Below the pieces are notes generated by a model. That model saw only the letters and a program-made list of their open reading frames with translations. It was not told the DNA's origin and did no database searches. A program made the position numbers and the translations under genes. From Methylomonas sp. ZR1 (GTDB lineage: Bacteria; Pseudomonadota; Gammaproteobacteria; Methylococcales; Methylomonadaceae), in contig NZ_RCST01000001.1 in NCBI RefSeq assembly GCF_013141865.1, positions 806,001 through 870,000 of the forward strand: a stretch of 64,000 nucleotides of DNA, in the 5' to 3' direction. Positions within the stretch are counted from its first letter, which is position 1, and every line of letters starts with the position of its first letter. Below are positions 42,003-50,845 of the stretch, one piece after another.

Positions 42003-42677
42003 ATGTGTGCCGATACTGCGACTATTGATACCACCACCCTGCAACGGATAGGCGGGCAATTGGGTAGCAATCCAGCAGGCATTTTTCAGGACGGTAACGG
42101 CCGACGCTACTACGTGAAAACACTGGAATCTGCGGCGCATGCGCGCAATGAGCTGATCGCAGCCGAGCTCTATCAACTGGCTGGAGCGCCCACTTTGACC
42201 TATGTGAGAACAATTGCGGCGGACCAGGTGGCGACAGAATGGGTCGAACTCACCAAAAAATGCGTCGCCCATCTGAACGACAGCGAACGCAAACAGGCTC
42301 GGTACTGGTTCGGTGTGCACGCCTGGACCGCCAACTGGGACGCTGCCGGCTACAATGGCGATAACCAAGGTGTTGCCGGTGGCAAAGTGCTGACATTGGA
42401 TGTGGGCGGCGCACTGGCCTTTCGGGCTCAGGGCGATCCGAAAGGCAAAGCATTCGGTACCCGCGTCGACGAACTGGAGCTGTTGCGCCGCGATACCGAT
42501 AACCCGCACGCCGTCAAACTCTTTTCCGAGATGAGTGCTGACGACATCAAACAGGCCATAAACGTGGTGTTACGGATTCCGGACGAGAAAATCCGCCAAG
42601 TCATTCTTGACAGTGGCGGTACCCTGGCATTGGCTGACAAAATGATTGCACGCAAAGCCAATATGGCTGGGCGCTAG
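42003..42677 (+). CDS. Kinase-fold-like protein (HipA/PI3K-like), paired with the phosphatase
   Basis: This is a 224-residue protein resembling minimal kinase folds. A glycine-containing strand pair GIFQDGNGRRYYVK gives a candidate ATP-contacting Lys39, and a helix has Glu50 in ARNELIAAELYQLAG. A catalytic-loop-like segment is AWTANWDAAGYNGDNQ (Asn111, Asp113, Asn121), and an LTLDVGGAL segment has Asp133 in a DxGG position equivalent to DFG. Such proteins occur as HipA-like or PI3K-like enzymes, but no HipB antitoxin is nearby, so a toxin role is not supported. It follows the phosphatase by 14 bases. The kinase assignment is inferred from motif spacing only. Confidence 0.55.
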   Translation: MCADTATIDTTTLQRIGGQLGSNPAGIFQDGNGRRYYVKTLESAAHARNELIAAELYQLAGAPTLTYVRTIAADQVATEWVELTKKCVAHLNDSERKQARYWFGVHAWTANWDAAGYNGDNQGVAGGKVLTLDVGGALAFRAQGDPKGKAFGTRVDELELLRRDTDNPHAVKLFSEMSADDIKQAINVVLRIPDEKIRQVILDSGGTLALADKMIARKANMAGR

Positions 42678-42694
42678 TCTGTTTGTGCGGCAGC

Positions 42695-42758
42695 GCTAAT
42701 GGATTGGTTACGAGCGGCAAAAACCCGCCGGTCGCGGTCAACATCCAATTTCATTAGC
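42695..42758. terminator. Long inverted repeat between convergent genes
   Basis: GCTAATG (42695-42701) pairs with CATTAGC (42752-42758), extended after a small bulge by ATTGG/CCAAT. The 37-base interior contains further G/C-rich pairing around CGGCAAAAACCCGCCG. It sits between the stops of the kinase-like gene (plus) and the MocR gene (minus), a position suiting a bidirectional terminator, though no long T-run follows either side. Confidence 0.5.
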
Positions 42759-42795
42759 TAAGACAACTATACCCACGTTATCAAATTAACTGCAG

Positions 42796-44229
42796 TCACT
42801 GGGGATTTTGTGCCAGCAAATCCCCGGCAATATCGCCCAACTTCTTCAACGCCTTTTCTACCCTGTCGTTCCAAGGCACGGCGCAACTCAAGCGAATGAA
42901 ATTGCCGTATTTCTTTTGCGTGGCCGAGAATAAGGGGCCGGGAGCGATGATGATATTTTCCTGGCTGGCCCGGCGGTGCAGTGCCATGGCATCGACGCCG
43001 GCCGGCAGTTCCACCCACAAGGCAAAGCCGCCTTCGGGCTGGGTTACTCGCGTGCCTTCCGGGAATAACAGGCTGACCGCGTTCACCGCCAACGCCACGT
43101 TGCGGGCATAGTCCTGGCGCACATGCCGCAGGTAGCGGTCGTAACCGCCTTGTTCCAGCATCTGCGCGACGATCAACTGATTCAAGGTCGGCACGGCCTG
43201 ATGCTGCATGTATTTCAGGTTTTCCACCCTCGCCATATAGCGGCCCGGCACCAGCCAGCCCACGCGCAAGCCTGGCGACAGGGTCTTGGCAAAGGAGTTG
43301 CAATACAACACCTGGCCGTTTCGGCTCCAGGCTTTGCAAACCGAAGGTCGGCGCAAGCCAAAGCCCAGGTCGCCGTAGACGTCGTCCTCGACCAATGGAA
43401 TCTGATGTTTTTCCAGCAGAGCCACCAAGGCTTGCTTGCGCTCGTCGCTCATACAGGAACCGAGCGGATTGTTGTAATTGGAGACAAGCAAACAGGCTTT
43501 GATCGGCCATTGCTCGATGGCCATTTGCAGCGCATCCAGCGACAAACCGTCGCGCGGATGCGTAGGAATCTCCAGCGCTTCCATGCCGCAGGATTCGATG
43601 ACTTGCAATAAGCCGTAAAAGGTGGGCGATTCGATGGCGATCAAGTCGCCGGGTTCGCAAATAGCCATTAACGCCAGCCTGACCGCTTCGCGCGCGCCGT
43701 GGGTCACCACAATGTCGTCCGGGCTATCGGCGCATTGCAGTTCCACCATGCGCTTGGCGATTTGCCGGCGTAGTTCCTGACTACCCAGCAATTCGTCGGC
43801 GTCGAAACAGCGTTTACCAAAGCTGCGCGCCACCTTGCCGGTCGCTTGTTGCAGCGCATGAGTGGGTAAGAAATCGGCGTGCGGTACCGACGAACCCAGG
43901 TTGATCTGATACGGGTCCTTGGCGGCGCGGAGGATTTGCCGGGTCAGCGATTGGCCGGTGACCTTGGCTGGCGTCACCGGCGCATCGGAAACTTGCGGTT
44001 CCACAATCGCCTGCCGGCGAAAGCTGCTGACATAGTAACCGGAACGCGAGCGCGCCTGAATCCTGCCGCTGTCTTCCAACATCCGATAGGCTTCCAGTGC
44101 GGTTGAGATGCTGACATGCAATTGCTGACTCAACTTCCTGACACCGGGTAGCTTTTCGCCCGGCTTGTAAACACCCTGTTCGATATGCGCAATCACCGTA
44201 TCCGCGACGGTTTCGTACAAGTGTTTCAT
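42796..44229 (-). CDS. MocR-type GntR regulator with aminotransferase-like domain
   Basis: This is a 477-residue regulator from the ATG at 44229 (an ATG at 44268 would add 13 residues). The winged helix occupies about 1-75: MKHLYETVADTVIAHIEQGVY, then KLPGVRKLSQQLHVSISTALEAYRMLEDSG and RSGYYV. The fold-type I aminotransferase-like domain has the ligand-binding VTHGAREAV, SNYNNPLGS, VEDDVYGD and the PLP lysine in NSFAKTLSPGLRVGW. MocR proteins use PLP to regulate amine, amino-acid or vitamin pathways. It lies 117 bases downstream of the last Nit1C gene and in the same direction, so it is a candidate regulator of that cluster, though it may be independent. Confidence 0.92.
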   Translation of the reverse strand: MKHLYETVADTVIAHIEQGVYKPGEKLPGVRKLSQQLHVSISTALEAYRMLEDSGRIQARSRSGYYVSSFRRQAIVEPQVSDAPVTPAKVTGQSLTRQILRAAKDPYQINLGSSVPHADFLPTHALQQATGKVARSFGKRCFDADELLGSQELRRQIAKRMVELQCADSPDDIVVTHGAREAVRLALMAICEPGDLIAIESPTFYGLLQVIESCGMEALEIPTHPRDGLSLDALQMAIEQWPIKACLLVSNYNNPLGSCMSDERKQALVALLEKHQIPLVEDDVYGDLGFGLRRPSVCKAWSRNGQVLYCNSFAKTLSPGLRVGWLVPGRYMARVENLKYMQHQAVPTLNQLIVAQMLEQGGYDRYLRHVRQDYARNVALAVNAVSLLFPEGTRVTQPEGGFALWVELPAGVDAMALHRRASQENIIIAPGPLFSATQKKYGNFIRLSCAVPWNDRVEKALKKLGDIAGDLLAQNPQ

Positions 44230-44346
44230 GTTTTTATCCAGGTTAAGCCATGCATTTGCACTGAGCATCCACTCGTTTAAGTTCGATCAATAAGCCGTAT
44301 TATAAAGCCCACTCTATGCTGGCCTTGCCGCACTGACGGCCAATTA

Positions 44347-45618
44347 TTAAAGCTCAGCCACTGTCTTAACCGCCAATTTGCTCTTAATCACATCCGCCAA
44401 ATACTCAGCATCGTCGGCAATCCCCAGGAACCGTCCGGAACCCCAAGTATGCAACCAGGGCAAGCCGATAAAATACAGACCGTCCACGTTGCTGACTCCA
44501 CGATCGTATTGCGGGAAGCCGCGGCCATCGAATGCCGGCAGCTCTATCCAGCGATAGTTCGGTCTAAAACCAATGGCCCAGATGATGCTGGTGATGTTTT
44601 CGGCGTCGGCGTCGATGCGGGTGGGATCGAACTCGGGTTCCCATACTTTGCGGAACGGCGGTTCTACCGGAGCATCGATATTATGCTCGGCGATGTAACG
44701 GTCGATGTCATTGCGGATGTTGACGTAGATGTCGTCGGCATCGTCCAGGTTTTTGGTCAAATCCGGTAAAAACTCCAATAGGCTGCCGTCGATATTGGCC
44801 ATGCTGCCGTAAAGTTTCACGCCTTCCAAGGCAAACTGACGCAAATCGATTTCGTGGCCGCCGCCGCGCCCGGTCAAATAGTGATTGGTTTTATGCTTGG
44901 CTTCGTCGCCCAGGGGATGGCGGTCTATGGTCAATTGATAAAAGCCCAGGTCAAACAACCATTCCGTGGTTTCGCGGCCGCGATACATGCGCGGCGAACG
45001 CGGGGCGCTACCAACGGCCAGATGTACCTTGCGACCGGCCAGATGCAAGTCTTCCATTAACTGCACGCCGGATTGGCCGGTGCCGACCACCAGCACTTCA
45101 CCTTCCGGCAATTGCTCCGGATTGCGGTAATTGACGGAATGAATCTGGGTGATGTGTTTGGGCAGGCTATGGGCATAGTCGGGCACGATAGGAATATCGT
45201 AGCCGCCGGTTGCTACCACGACATGGTCGGCGGAAAACTCGCCGGCCGAGGTGCTGACATGCAACTTGCCTTGCTCGCCGCGCCAGACCCGATTCACTGT
45301 GACACCTTCCATAATGGGCGCATTCACTTTTTTGGCGAAAGCTTCGATGTAATCGACGATTTCATCTTTCAGCATAAAGCCTTGCGGATCGTCGCCCTGA
45401 TAGGGAAAGTCCGGCAGTTGGCATTGCCAGTTTGGGGTGACCAAACAAAAACTGTCCCAGCGGTCGTTACGCCAGGCATGGCCGATACGGTTTTTTTCGA
45501 AGATGATATGGTCGATGCCGTGTTTTTGCAGATTGTAACTGACGGACAAACCGGCCTGGCCGCCGCCGACGATAATCGTGTCATAGTGCAGGCGGGTGTT
45601 TTCTGATTTTTCTTTCAT
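44347..45618 (-). CDS. MSMEG_0569-family flavin-dependent oxidoreductase (Nit1C cluster)
   Basis: This is a 423-residue flavoprotein resembling FAD/NADPH monooxygenases. The FAD-binding motif is YDTIIVGGGQAGLSVSYNL and the NADPH-binding motif is EVLVVGTGQSGVQLMEDL. Other features are HAWRNDRWDSFCLVTPNWQ and, near the C-terminus, IIWAIGFRPNY and GLYFIGLPWLHTWGSGRF (partial). These are the traits of the MSMEG_0569 family, which occurs almost only in Nit1C clusters. It has a GAGGACG ribosome site and is the last of eight co-oriented Nit1C genes. The reaction is unknown; oxidation of a nitrogen-containing intermediate is an inference. Confidence 0.92.
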   Translation of the reverse strand: MKEKSENTRLHYDTIIVGGGQAGLSVSYNLQKHGIDHIIFEKNRIGHAWRNDRWDSFCLVTPNWQCQLPDFPYQGDDPQGFMLKDEIVDYIEAFAKKVNAPIMEGVTVNRVWRGEQGKLHVSTSAGEFSADHVVVATGGYDIPIVPDYAHSLPKHITQIHSVNYRNPEQLPEGEVLVVGTGQSGVQLMEDLHLAGRKVHLAVGSAPRSPRMYRGRETTEWLFDLGFYQLTIDRHPLGDEAKHKTNHYLTGRGGGHEIDLRQFALEGVKLYGSMANIDGSLLEFLPDLTKNLDDADDIYVNIRNDIDRYIAEHNIDAPVEPPFRKVWEPEFDPTRIDADAENITSIIWAIGFRPNYRWIELPAFDGRGFPQYDRGVSNVDGLYFIGLPWLHTWGSGRFLGIADDAEYLADVIKSKLAVKTVAEL

Positions 45619-45652
45619 GTCGTCCTCGTGTATTTGAGTGGGGTGTGTTGGC

Positions 45653-45940
45653 TTATTCGATGAATTCGATCACGCTGACCATGGGGCTGTCGCTTTCCAA
45701 AAAATGGCTGGCCTTGGCTTCGATTTCCGCCAGTTGGCTCATCGCGCTGGAACAGGTGTAACCGTATTTCTGCCGCACCCGTTCGCTGGCTATTTCCAGC
45801 GCTTCGCGGCTGTACTCGACGAATGCCGGCAAGGGATAACTTTGTCCGGGTTGGAAATAATCCTTAATTACCAGTGACGGCGAATAACACAGGCTTTCGG
45901 TTTGGTCCGGCCAGCGGACGCGGAAGCGCATTTCAGGCAT
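45653..45940 (-). CDS. MSMEG_0570-family nitrogen starvation response protein
   Basis: This is a 95-residue protein beginning MPEMRFRVRWPDQTESLCYSPS. Conserved-looking segments are DYFQPGQSYPLPAFVEYSREAL and ASERVRQKYGYTCSSAMSQL. This is the MSMEG_0570 family, a small signature gene of Nit1C clusters with no known activity. The ATG at 45940 overlaps the stop of the glycosyltransferase gene by eight bases and has an AAGGAAC ribosome site, so translational coupling is likely. An in-frame upstream ATG at 45982 lies deep in the glycosyltransferase gene and is less likely. Confidence 0.9.
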   Translation of the reverse strand: MPEMRFRVRWPDQTESLCYSPSLVIKDYFQPGQSYPLPAFVEYSREALEIASERVRQKYGYTCSSAMSQLAEIEAKASHFLESDSPMVSVIEFIE

Positions 45941-47108
45941 GTTGAGTTCCTTTGGCGTTGATGAGTGAACGGTAAATTTCAAGGTGAGTATTGGCCGACT
46001 GCCCCCAGGAAAATTGCTCGCTTAAACGCCTAGCAATAGTTGGCAGGCTATCCGTGGGGAAATCATCGACGGCCGTCAGCATCGCGTTTGTGATCGCTGT
46101 GCTATCTTCCGGGTCGGTCCATATGCAGTCTTGATATTGCAAATAATCGATAAACGGCGGCCGTAGCGAAACAATGGCCGGCGTGCCGGAGATAATGGCC
46201 TCCAGCACTACCAGGCCAAAGCCTTCGGTCAGCGATGGAAACACCAGTGCGTCAGCCAGACGAAACAAACTCGGCATGTCGGCATCGGGCAATGGGCCGG
46301 TGATGATCAAAGCTTGGCCTGGGCCATCCTGAATGCCACTTTCAGAAACAGCGTCATTGAATCGCTGGCGATACTCATCGTGATTCAACAAGCTGGCGCC
46401 GCCGACGATGATCAACTGCGCATTGGGACGCTGCTGCAAAACTTGTCGGAATGCGGCGAAGATGCGTAAAGTATTTTTGCGCGCCTCTATGCCGCCGACT
46501 GCCAGGAAAATCGGCCCGCCACGGGTCAAGCCCAGCGACTGGCGCAGGGTGTCATCATGGGCTTGCGGCGCTGGCGAATAGCGTTGCACATCGACGCCGT
46601 TATTGACTTGGGTGGCAGCAAGCCGATGCTGCTTGTGCAATTTTTCCTGCCATTCACGGCTAACGCATAAGACTTGTTGTGCCGCCAGAAACGAGCGATT
46701 TTGCCAATTCGCCAATGAAGCCTCGTCGAAACTATCCAGATGATGCACGGTGCGGACAAAGCCATTAATGATGCCGCGTTCGCTAAGTTCGGCCATCGCG
46801 CAACCGCTGATGGCATCCTGGGCGTGGTAAATATCGAATGTCTCGGTGTCGGATTGGCTGAAGTAATCGATATACGCCTGAATACGCTGGCCCACAGTGG
46901 CGACCAGATCGCCGCTCAATCCGGCTAGCGGTATAAGGGGTGTCTGGCAGCGTACGGCGCGAAAGAATTTTTTGCCGGGTTCCGCCGCGGCGATCAAGGT
47001 CACATCGTGCCCTATATCCTGCAAGGCCTCCGCCAGTTGCATGGCATGTACCACGCCGCCGCGCGGGTTAACGGAATGGGTCAGCATGGCAATTCGTAGT
47101 CTTGGCAT
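45933..47108 (-). CDS. MSMEG_0565-family glycosyltransferase (Nit1C cluster)
   Basis: This is a 391-residue GT-B-fold glycosyltransferase of family 4 type. The N-terminal domain begins RIAMLTHSVNPRGGVVHAMQLAEAL with the GGVVHAMQLAEAL loop. The C-terminal donor-binding domain has FLAVGGIEARKNTLRIF, VPSLTEGFGLVVLEAI-like text (VFPSLTEGFGLVVLEAIISG) and the EX7E-like motif. In Nit1C clusters such an enzyme is constant and suggests that the pathway product or intermediate is glycosylated. It starts two bases after the AIR-synthase-like stop and overlaps the MSMEG_0570-like gene. Confidence 0.92.
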   Translation of the reverse strand: MPRLRIAMLTHSVNPRGGVVHAMQLAEALQDIGHDVTLIAAAEPGKKFFRAVRCQTPLIPLAGLSGDLVATVGQRIQAYIDYFSQSDTETFDIYHAQDAISGCAMAELSERGIINGFVRTVHHLDSFDEASLANWQNRSFLAAQQVLCVSREWQEKLHKQHRLAATQVNNGVDVQRYSPAPQAHDDTLRQSLGLTRGGPIFLAVGGIEARKNTLRIFAAFRQVLQQRPNAQLIIVGGASLLNHDEYRQRFNDAVSESGIQDGPGQALIITGPLPDADMPSLFRLADALVFPSLTEGFGLVVLEAIISGTPAIVSLRPPFIDYLQYQDCIWTDPEDSTAITNAMLTAVDDFPTDSLPTIARRLSEQFSWGQSANTHLEIYRSLINAKGTQHA

Positions 47109-47110
47109 GG

Positions 47111-48184
47111 CTAGTCCTGCCGGTTTGGACCGCAGCCGATCAGGGCTTCGCTGTTTAAATCCCAGAGCAGTCGTTCTTCGTCGCCTGCTTTGAGTCTGAG
47201 TTGGCCGCTGTCGTCAGTCTTGCCAATAGCCGCGCAAGCAATGCCGCGCTGGCTAAATAGATCGATCACGGTACCGGTGTCATGCGTATCGACGCTCAAC
47301 ACGAAGCCGTAGCTGGGAAAGCAGCGCAACCATCTTGCCAAATCGATGTTGTCTGGACGCGGTATGGCGTCAATATCGATCACGCCGCCCAAACCGGAAC
47401 ATTCGAGCAGCATCAACAAGGTGCCGATTACTCCGGCATTGCTGATGTCCTTAGCGGCTGCGCATAGGTCGGTTTCGGCCAGTGTCGGCAGGATTTCCAA
47501 ATCCTGGCGCAAGCGTTCGGGTGGCGCGCCGGTGCTGGCATCCCACCACAAATAAGGCTCGCGAAAGTGGCCGCGTAAGTCGATGGCTGCCAGTAGTTGT
47601 TGTTCCGGTTTGGCGGCGAAACTGCTGAGCAATTTCTTGGCGCGGCCCAGAACGGCCACCGATAATTGCGGGCGGTCGTTGCGCAGATTGCTGTGGCCGC
47701 CAACCACTGGCACGCCGTAGACTTGCGCGGCAGTTGCCATGCCTTCCAGAATCGGCTTGGCTTGATTTTCACCGTCGCTCCAAAGTGCATCGACCGCGGC
47801 GATAGGCCGACCGCCCATCGCATAAATGTCGCTGACGTTGACCATCACGCCGCAGTAGCCGGCAAACCAGGGCTGGCTGGCGACGAAGTCATTCAGATAG
47901 CCTTCGCAAGCAAGCAATAAATAGCCGGCACCATCCGGAATGGCGGCGCAGTCGTCGCCTACCGGTACATCGTTCCCACGCTGTGCGTGGGAACGCAGAC
48001 TGAACCGCTCAGCGGTTCGGGACGCTGGAGCGTCCGGGGCTAGGTTCCCACGGAGACCGTGGGAACAATAAATCTTCTCAGCGGAATGCGGCGATAAGTA
48101 TTTCATCACCTGGGCAATATCGCGCTTATGCGCCAATCCCAAACCTTGGCGAATGTCGAGGCTCAAATCGGCCAGCCAACTCAT
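47111..48184 (-). CDS. Sll0787/MSMEG_0567-type AIR-synthase-like protein with an in-frame palindromic insertion
   Basis: This is a 357-residue PurM/AIR-synthase-superfamily protein starting MSWLADLSLDIRQGLGLAHK, with the ATG overlapping the acetyltransferase stop (ATGA). The nucleotide-binding motif is VGDDCAAIPDG, then ACEGYLNDFV, GVMVNVSDIYAMGGRPIA, VVGGHSNLRND and the C-terminal AAAKDISNAGVIGTLLMLLE. Family members probably use ATP to activate an amide or amidine. Between AEKI and VPVGDD about 33 extra residues (starting YCSHGLRGNL) are encoded by a 96-bp palindromic DNA element (47971-48066). The frame is retained and the catalytic core follows it, so the protein may still be functional. 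Confidence 0.9.
   Translation of the reverse strand: MSWLADLSLDIRQGLGLAHKRDIAQVMKYLSPHSAEKIYCSHGLRGNLAPDAPASRTAERFSLRSHAQRGNDVPVGDDCAAIPDGAGYLLLACEGYLNDFVASQPWFAGYCGVMVNVSDIYAMGGRPIAAVDALWSDGENQAKPILEGMATAAQVYGVPVVGGHSNLRNDRPQLSVAVLGRAKKLLSSFAAKPEQQLLAAIDLRGHFREPYLWWDASTGAPPERLRQDLEILPTLAETDLCAAAKDISNAGVIGTLLMLLECSGLGGVIDIDAIPRPDNIDLARWLRCFPSYGFVLSVDTHDTGTVIDLFSQRGIACAAIGKTDDSGQLRLKAGDEERLLWDLNSEALIGCGPNRQD
47971..48066. mobile_element. Palindromic (REP/RPE-like) element inserted in frame within a coding sequence
   Basis: Four consecutive hairpins make up this element. The first is CGTTCCCACGC-tgt-GCGTGGGAACG (47971-47995), 11-bp arms. The second is GAACCGCT-c-AGCGGTTC (48002-48018). The third is GGACGCT-gg-AGCGTCC (48020-48035). 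The fourth is GTTCCCACGG-aga-CCGTGGGAAC (48044-48066), 10-bp arms. The outer hairpins share GTTCCCACG and CGTGGGAAC. The 96-bp length is divisible by three. It encodes about 33 residues that interrupt the AIR-synthase-like protein without a stop codon. Confidence 0.85.
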
Positions 48185-48723
48185 GCCGCGATCCGACTGG
48201 TCGTTACAAAACCGATAGCGCCGTTGGCATAAGGCGGATACCAAGCCAGATCAGCTTGCATCAGATAATGCGGCCGCCCATGCACCGTGATTTCCTGTAA
48301 CGATTTCCAGTGCAGCCGGCGGAACAGCAATTGGTTGCGGCTTTGCACCTGCGCCAGAAAGCGTGTGCAACCCTGGGCGTGGGCGCTGGTGACCGCCAGT
48401 TTGATTAAAGCCGCGCCGAGACTGCCTTGTTTGCGGTAGTCCTGATCCACCGCCAATCTCGAGCCCCACCACACGCCGGGTTGCTCCTGATGAATACGCA
48501 CGGTGCCAACGACTCGGTCCGGCAACCCGGCGACGCAGGCGATGGCGACGATAGGGGTGGCGATGTAGTCGATGTCGTCCAGATCGTCGCCGGCAAAGAT
48601 GCCTTGTTCTTCACAGAACACCGCCTGACGTAACGCCCGCATTTGCTTATGCTCCCAATCCTCGCTGACGAATTTGATCAGGTAGGTGTTGGCAAAAAAC
48701 GGTTTAAAGTCGTTGCTCCACAT
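48181..48723 (-). CDS. MSMEG_0567/Sll0786-family GNAT acetyltransferase (Nit1C cluster)
   Basis: This is a 180-residue GNAT-fold N-acetyltransferase starting MWSNDFKPFFANTYLIKF at 48723. Family features are MRALRQAVFCEEQGIF, VGTVRIHQEQPGVWWGSRLAV and the acetyl-CoA-binding DYRKQGSLGAALIKLA (the QGxxGA pattern). The ATG follows the radical SAM stop as TGAGATG, with an AGGTG ribosome site inside the previous gene; an ATG at 48735 is an alternative. Its stop overlaps the next ATG. In some genomes the acetyltransferase and AIR-synthase-like parts are fused (MSMEG_0567), supporting sequential reactions. Confidence 0.92.
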   Translation of the reverse strand: MWSNDFKPFFANTYLIKFVSEDWEHKQMRALRQAVFCEEQGIFAGDDLDDIDYIATPIVAIACVAGLPDRVVGTVRIHQEQPGVWWGSRLAVDQDYRKQGSLGAALIKLAVTSAHAQGCTRFLAQVQSRNQLLFRRLHWKSLQEITVHGRPHYLMQADLAWYPPYANGAIGFVTTSRIAA

Positions 48724-48724
48724 C

Positions 48725-49837
48725 TCACACCTCATAACTGGCGAGTGCCGAGCATGCGGCGCATTTGGCGCAACCGGCTTTCATGTCTTGGGACAGCAGG
48801 TTCGCCTGCTTAAGCATCGCGCCCAACGGCGGCAGGATTTGCGCCATAAAATCCGCTGTCGGCGCCGGATGGTTTTGCAAGGGTGTGCCACTGATAGGTA
48901 CGAACGGCACCACGAAGGGGTAAACGCCTTTGGCGATCAAATGCTCGGAGACCGACAGAATCGCTTCCGGCGTGTCGCCCAGGCCCGCCAGGATGTAGGT
49001 ACTGACCTGGCCACGGCCGAACACCGCAACCGCGGCGTCGAAGGCATCCATGTAACGCTCCAAGGAAACACTAGCCTTGCCGGGCATGATGCGGGCACGC
49101 ACTTCCGGCATGACCGCTTCCAGATGCATGCCCAAACTGTCTATGCCGACGGCCTTCATGCGCTCGAACCAGAGGTCGTTATCCGGCGGCTCGCATTGGC
49201 CTTGAATCGGCAGATCGACGACCGCCTTAACGGCTTCGGCACTTTCGCAGAGCAATGCCGCGCCTCTATCGCTGAGATTCGGCGTGCCGGTGGTCATCAC
49301 CATGTGTTTGACCTGATCCAGTTCGACCGCGGCTTTCGCGACCTCGGCCAATTGTTCAGGCGTTTTACGCAAGATAGTTTTGCCCGCCGCCAGAGACTGA
49401 CCGATGGCGCAGAACTGGCAGGAAGTTTTGCGGTTGCCGTAACGGATGCAGGATTGCAGCAGCGTGGTCGCCAGCACATCCGCCGAATGCAGGGTAGCGA
49501 TCTGCGAATAGGGAATGCCGTCGGCCGTTTGCAAATCATAAAAACGTGGTTGGCGCGGGAATTGAACCTGGCTGACCACAACGCCATCGCGGCGAATCTC
49601 GCTGATGCCGTGTGTGTCGGGCCGACTGGCGATGAACGGCGATTCGCAAGCCGACACGGTGGCGATCGGTATCATCACGGTTCGGCCGGCCAAGTTAATA
49701 GCTTTGTGATCGGAAGGCCCGGCACCGCCACGGCGGCTGGTTACGCCAACATCGCTGTCTTCCAGGCGTAAGCCTAAGGATTGCAGATCGGCGATCAGCT
49801 CTGCCACGCCGACTTTAGTGTGTGTTGATAGCGTCAT
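48725..49837 (-). CDS. MSMEG_0568-family radical SAM protein (Nit1C cluster)
   Basis: This is a 370-residue radical SAM protein with an atypical cluster motif [14 protein letters not shown], in which nine residues separate the first two Cys (CX9CX2C) instead of three. Other features are [36 protein letters not shown] and a C-terminal Cys-rich CAKCAAC that might bind an auxiliary cluster. The family is confined to Nit1C clusters. The start overlaps the end of the nitrilase gene by 23 bases. The reaction is unknown. Confidence 0.93.
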   Translation of the reverse strand: MTLSTHTKVGVAELIADLQSLGLRLEDSDVGVTSRRGGAGPSDHKAINLAGRTVMIPIATVSACESPFIASRPDTHGISEIRRDGVVVSQVQFPRQPRFYDLQTADGIPYSQIATLHSADVLATTLLQSCIRYGNRKTSCQFCAIGQSLAAGKTILRKTPEQLAEVAKAAVELDQVKHMVMTTGTPNLSDRGAALLCESAEAVKAVVDLPIQGQCEPPDNDLWFERMKAVGIDSLGMHLEAVMPEVRARIMPGKASVSLERYMDAFDAAVAVFGRGQVSTYILAGLGDTPEAILSVSEHLIAKGVYPFVVPFVPISGTPLQNHPAPTADFMAQILPPLGAMLKQANLLSQDMKAGCAKCAACSALASYEV

Positions 49838-50810
49838 CGTGGTCGCTCTCTTGGATGGGTTGAGACGAAACGGCTGGCAGGTCGCTGAACATCGGTGCCG
49901 CCGGCCTGTAGTCGATGCGCAAACTAAGTAGTTCAGGCCGGGCGTAATGGCCGACCGAATCCATCATTCGTTTACGTTTGGTGATTAAATTCATATCCAG
50001 ATCGGCGATCAGCATGCCTTCGCCTTCCCGTAACGGTTCGACGACGTGCTGGCCTTCCGGCGAAATGATGGCGGTACAGCAACCGCCGCGTACGGCTTTT
50101 TGCAGGCCAGGGTCGGTGGTCACTGAGTCAATTTGCTCGTCACTAAGCCAGCCTGTGGCGTTAACGACAAAGCAGCCCGATTCCAATGCGTGATGGCGTA
50201 TCGTCACTTCAATTTGCTCGGCAAAAATAGGCCCAACCAGGGAGCCCGGAAACTGGCTGCAATGGATTTGTTCGTGCTGGGCCATCAAGGCATAGCGGGC
50301 CAGCGGATTGTAATGTTCCCAACAGGCCAGCGCGCCGATGCGGCCGATGCCGGTTTCTACGACTTTTAAGCCCGATGCATCGCCCTGGCCCCAGATCATG
50401 CGCTCGTGATAGGTCGGCGTGATCTTGCGGCGTTTCAGCGCCAGGCGGCCGGTTTCATCGAAAATCAGTTGCGTGTTATATAAGCTGCCGTGGTCACGCT
50501 CGTTGATGCCCAACACCACCACAATGCCATGCGCCTTGGCTTGCGCCGCGACCGCGTCGGTAATCGGGCCAGGTACCGTCGGCGCGTAATCGTAAAGCTT
50601 CAAGTGTTCTCGGCCCTGGGTGACCGGCGGCATCACGAAGGAAAAGTAGGGGTAATAAGGCACGAAGGTTTCCGGGAACACCACGATTTGTGCGCCTTTC
50701 GCGGCGGCGTCGCTGATGGCTTGGCAAACCTTGTCGCCGGTGGCGGTGGCGGATTCGAACACCGGCGCAATCTGTACCGCCGCCGCTCTGACGATGTTGG
50801 GATTGGTCAC
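49815..50810 (-). CDS. Nit6803-type nitrilase (Nit1C cluster)
   Basis: This is a 331-residue carbon-nitrogen hydrolase of the aliphatic nitrilase branch. The catalytic triad is visible: Glu in [14 protein letters not shown] (about residue 47), Lys in [13 protein letters not shown] (about 130) and Cys in [15 protein letters not shown] (about 161). It converts a nitrile to a carboxylate and ammonia. It matches the Nit1 (Synechocystis Nit6803-like) type that defines the cluster. The start is GTG with a GGAG ribosome site. A 72-bp palindromic repeat lies just upstream, between it and the MSMEG_0572-like gene. Nit1C clusters have been linked to growth on cyanide as a nitrogen source. Confidence 0.95.
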   Translation of the reverse strand: MTNPNIVRAAAVQIAPVFESATATGDKVCQAISDAAAKGAQIVVFPETFVPYYPYFSFVMPPVTQGREHLKLYDYAPTVPGPITDAVAAQAKAHGIVVVLGINERDHGSLYNTQLIFDETGRLALKRRKITPTYHERMIWGQGDASGLKVVETGIGRIGALACWEHYNPLARYALMAQHEQIHCSQFPGSLVGPIFAEQIEVTIRHHALESGCFVVNATGWLSDEQIDSVTTDPGLQKAVRGGCCTAIISPEGQHVVEPLREGEGMLIADLDMNLITKRKRMMDSVGHYARPELLSLRIDYRPAAPMFSDLPAVSSQPIQESDHDDAINTH

Positions 50811-50845
50811 TTTTTTCTCCTGTGGATGATCAACAAGCTCAAAAC

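Noticed and set aside
42003..42677. HipA-type toxin of a toxin-antitoxin system
   Set aside because: No HipB-like antitoxin is adjacent; the upstream gene is a cysteine phosphatase.
42767..43660. 297-codon alternative minus-strand frame inside the MocR gene
   Set aside because: The MocR frame carries the helix-turn-helix and PLP lysine motifs; this one is an Arg-rich shadow.
48686..49771. Long plus-strand frame of 361 codons opposite the radical SAM gene
   Set aside because: It is antisense to a well-supported Nit1C gene and shows no family features.
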